NCBI GenBank assembly: GCA_902806365.1
Contig: CADCWJ010000266.1
Span: forward strand, 1-7,809
Direction: 5' to 3'
DNA length: 7,809 nucleotides
From: an uncultured Thermomicrobiales bacterium
GTDB taxonomy: Bacteria > Chloroflexota > Chloroflexia > Thermomicrobiales > UBA6265
Below the pieces are notes generated by a model that made no database searches, was not told where the DNA came from, and worked only from the letters and a program-made list of their open reading frames with translations. The position numbers were made by a program, and so were the translations under genes. Shown here piece by piece: positions 6,123-7,809 of the stretch (positions within the stretch are counted from its first letter, which is position 1; each line of letters starts with the position of its first letter).

Positions 6123-7619
6123 TCATGCTGGCGGGGTCGAGAGGTACGACAGCAACGTCCGCACGCCCGTACCAGTCGCGCCCTGAGGGGTATAGCCGCT
6201 TGTCTTTTCTGACCGGGCTGAGCCGGCAATGTCGAGATGGGCCCACGGGATCCCCTCACTGAAGTGTTCGAGAAACAGGGCGGCAATGACAGCGCCGGCG
6301 GGCCGCCCACCGGTATTCTTCAGGTCCGCGATCTCGCCCTTGAGCCGGTCCTTGTGATCGGCGATCAGCGGCATCCTCCACGCCCGCTCGCCGGTGCGGG
6401 CGGCGGCGTCGAGAAGCCGCGCCGCGAGCCCATCGTCGCTCGCGAAGAGCGCCGTCGTGTCCCCCAGCGCCACCACCGCCGCACCCGTCAGCGTCGCCAG
6501 GTCGACCATTTCGGCGACTCCCTGACGGGCGGTGTAGACGAGGCCGTCGGCCAGCACCAGCCGACCCTCGGCATCAGTCGAGGTGATCTCGATCGTGATG
6601 CCGTTCATCGCGGTCAGCACGTCGCCGGGTCGAAATGCCCCGCCCGAGATCATGTTCTCCGCGGCGCAGATGATGCCGTGGACCTCGCGCCGCACATCGA
6701 GCTCCTTCAGCGCCCGCATCGCGCCAAGCACCGCCGCCCCACCAGCCATGTCGCCCTTCATCGTCAGCATGCCTTCGCCGGTCTTGATCGAGTAACCACC
6801 CGTGTCGAACGTGATGCACTTGCCGACCAGCCCGACCGGAGGGCCGCTGATCTCCCCGTCGGGGCGATAGACGAGATGGATCAGGCAGGGCGGCACATCA
6901 CTGCCCTTGCCGACACCGAGGAGCGCTCCGGCGCCGAGCCGCTCGAGCTCCGTTACCCCGAGCACCGTGCACTCCAACCCATGGGAGGCGGCGACCTCGG
7001 TGGCGCGGGCTGCCATCGTCCCCGGATTTAGCGCGCTGGCGGGCTCGGAGACGAGATCGCGGGCGAGATATACGCCGTCCGCAATCGCCGTGGCACGGCG
7101 AACGCTCTCCGTGACCATCGCAACATGCTCCGCATCAACGATGACCGTGACATCGGGGTCCACCCGATCCCGATCACGCTGCCGCAGCGCGCCAAAGTGC
7201 TCGACGAACCGGTAGTTGCCCAGCAACATCCCTTCGACCGCCATTTCGATCTCGCCGGGTGCCGGAGTGTCGAATGCGACCGCGATCGACTGCGCCCCTG
7301 CCTGGACTGCTGACCGAAGCCCGTTCGCCCAGCCTCTGCGTCGCTTGTCATCGAGTTCGCTGCCGGACTCCAACTCCCCCGCTCCCACAAGACAGACCCG
7401 CCTCGGCGCAATCGCGCCAAGTGTCTGGAGCAGGAAGGTCTGGCCGGCGGCACCCGTGAACTCCGACTCCCCCGCGAGCCGCTTCATCTGCCCGCCGAGC
7501 GCTGCGTCGATCTCTGCCGCGGGGCCGCTCCAGCCATCGGCTCCCCCGCTTACTGACACCAGCATCACATCGACTGCGGTGTCAAGCGCATTTCCAGCCT
7601 GGACATCGACCTTGATCAT
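6123..7619 (-). CDS. pepA: Leucyl aminopeptidase, peptidase family M17
   Basis: This 498-residue, two-metal cytosolic aminopeptidase removes N-terminal residues from peptides, usually as a hexamer. The N-terminal macro-like domain covers about 1-160 and the catalytic domain about 165-498. Metal ligands are Lys267 (LVGK), Asp272 (TFD), Asp290 (MKGDMAGG), Asp349 and Glu351 (TDAEGRL); catalytic Lys279 (SIK) and Arg353 are present. WAHLDIAG and the final GATGTGVRTLL are typical. Two departures from the usual family text are FDTGGYSIKTG in place of FDSGGISLKPG, and Ser347 for the Asn of the NTDAEGRL signature; neither removes a ligand. ATG 7619 is chosen because MIKVDVQAG resembles family N-termini and GAGGAG lies 12 bases upstream. 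The frame also opens at ATG 7673, which has no ribosome binding site and would add 18 hydrophilic residues. The aldehyde dehydrogenase gene follows after 121 bases. Confidence 0.94.
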   Translation of the reverse strand: MIKVDVQAGNALDTAVDVMLVSVSGGADGWSGPAAEIDAALGGQMKRLAGESEFTGAAGQTFLLQTLGAIAPRRVCLVGAGELESGSELDDKRRRGWANGLRSAVQAGAQSIAVAFDTPAPGEIEMAVEGMLLGNYRFVEHFGALRQRDRDRVDPDVTVIVDAEHVAMVTESVRRATAIADGVYLARDLVSEPASALNPGTMAARATEVAASHGLECTVLGVTELERLGAGALLGVGKGSDVPPCLIHLVYRPDGEISGPPVGLVGKCITFDTGGYSIKTGEGMLTMKGDMAGGAAVLGAMRALKELDVRREVHGIICAAENMISGGAFRPGDVLTAMNGITIEITSTDAEGRLVLADGLVYTARQGVAEMVDLATLTGAAVVALGDTTALFASDDGLAARLLDAAARTGERAWRMPLIADHKDRLKGEIADLKNTGGRPAGAVIAALFLEHFSEGIPWAHLDIAGSARSEKTSGYTPQGATGTGVRTLLSYLSTPPA

Positions 7620-7631
7620 CTGGTTCCCATT

Positions 7632-7637
7632 CTCCTC
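7632..7637 (-). promoter_or_regulatory. Ribosome binding site of pepA, with long spacing
   Basis: GAGGAG on the minus strand is 12 bases from the ATG at 7619, longer than the usual five to nine. An intervening ATG at 7630, one base after the GAGGAG, is too close to be served by it and opens only a four-codon frame whose TGA overlaps the pepA ATG. Confidence 0.5.
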
Positions 7638-7672
7638 ACCGTCATTGCCACTCTTCCGGATCGTGGCGGGCA

Positions 7673-7682
7673 TCGTATACGA
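7673..7682. promoter_or_regulatory. 10-base palindrome upstream of pepA
   Basis: TCGTATACGA is its own reverse complement and contains TATACG, a possible -10 box (four of six) on the minus strand. No -35 box of recognisable quality is found 16-18 bases further up. It could be an operator or part of the pepA promoter. If transcription starts just after it, the longer reading frame from 7673 could not be used, which agrees with the 7619 start. Confidence 0.25.
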
Positions 7683-7722
7683 GATCGCCGCCGGCTAGTC
7701 TTCCGGTCGGGATCGCCGGGTG

Positions 7723-7809
7723 CTAGCGGATGCGCACGATCCCGCACTCGATCGTTTCGCCGAGGTCACCGGTCGAGGGTCACCTCATACACTACGTCTC
7801 CAGAGCGCC
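7723..7809 (-). pseudogene. Possible C-terminal end of an unidentified gene with a one-base frame break
   Basis: Reading the minus strand from the right edge, one frame gives RSGDVVYEVTLDR and stops at 7766-7768. A second frame continues as GDLGETIECGIVRIR and stops at 7723-7725. Its codons end almost always in G or C, as real genes here do. Removing one C near 7771 would join them as ...VYEVTLDGDLGETIE..., a smooth beta-rich C-terminus. It may be a true frameshift, a sequencing error, or chance. The gene would end 103 bases before pepA on the same strand. I do not recognise the family, and a competing plus-strand frame cannot be fully excluded. Confidence 0.3.

Noticed and set aside
4880..6262. 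460-codon plus-strand open frame opposite the aldehyde dehydrogenase
   Set aside because: It is a high-GC antisense shadow. Its translation is full of Arg, Asp and Gly with no domain, and the minus strand encodes a complete ALDH with all catalytic residues.
6237..7031. 264-codon plus-strand frame opposite pepA
   Set aside because: It is antisense to the conserved catalytic core of the aminopeptidase and has no start signal or domain.
7616..7630. Four-codon minicistron (M-G-T-R) whose TGA overlaps the pepA ATG
   Set aside because: The GAGGAG is only one base from its ATG, too close for initiation, and so short a frame is expected by chance.
7721..7809. Plus-strand frame starting at GTG 7721 and open to the right edge
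   Set aside because: Its third codon positions are comparatively poor in G and C, unlike the genes here, and it lacks a ribosome binding site. The minus-strand reading has the more coding-like pattern, though extension of the sequence would decide.

Overview
The window is ordinary, high-GC bacterial chromosome with dense genes. It holds six clear protein-coding genes: one cut off at the left edge and five complete. A possible seventh, seen only as a C-terminal scrap, lies at the right edge. I see no mobile elements, CRISPR arrays, rRNA or tRNA genes. The best guess for the organism is a deep-branching, non-proteobacterial, GC-rich lineage such as Chloroflexota (Thermomicrobia-like). The first reason is a canonical MutS1, which most actinobacteria lack. 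It sits beside an alcohol dehydrogenase of the mycothiol-dependent formaldehyde dehydrogenase type and a GT-C glycosyltransferase resembling mycobacterial MptA/MptB, both of which have an actinobacterial flavour. Frequent GTG starts (three of five complete genes) and one apparently leaderless gene fit too. This is inference from protein character, not from a database match.

Layout, left to right. The 3' end of mutS (plus strand, ends 835) converges with a zinc alcohol dehydrogenase (minus strand, 844-1947), with only 8 bases between the stops. A 290-base divergent region (1948-2237) follows. It holds a strong ribosome binding site for the dehydrogenase and a good promoter for a multi-pass membrane glycosyltransferase (plus strand, 2238-3836), which seems to be transcribed from its own GTG start codon. 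That gene ends at a long hairpin (3847-3886), which probably terminates transcription from both sides. Facing it are three minus-strand genes: osmC (3955-4410), an aldehyde dehydrogenase closest to the 2,5-dioxovalerate (alpha-ketoglutarate semialdehyde) type (4511-6001), and an M17 leucyl aminopeptidase, pepA (6123-7619). Gaps of 100 and 121 bases between these three suggest separate or internal promoters rather than a tight operon. At 7723-7809 the minus strand shows what looks like the C-terminus of another gene, with its reading frame broken by one base.

The genes are mostly housekeeping or stress functions: mismatch repair, aldehyde/formaldehyde oxidation, organic peroxide removal, peptide turnover and cell-envelope glycosylation. 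The dehydrogenase, OsmC and the aldehyde dehydrogenase could together serve thiol-linked detoxification of reactive aldehydes and peroxides, but they are on separate transcription units and nothing in the sequence proves a shared pathway. I found no convincing undescribed multi-gene system. The points most worth checking are the leaderless promoter, the thiol cofactor of the dehydrogenase, a 14-base perfect palindrome in front of osmC, the 18-base-pair terminator and the disrupted frame at the right edge.
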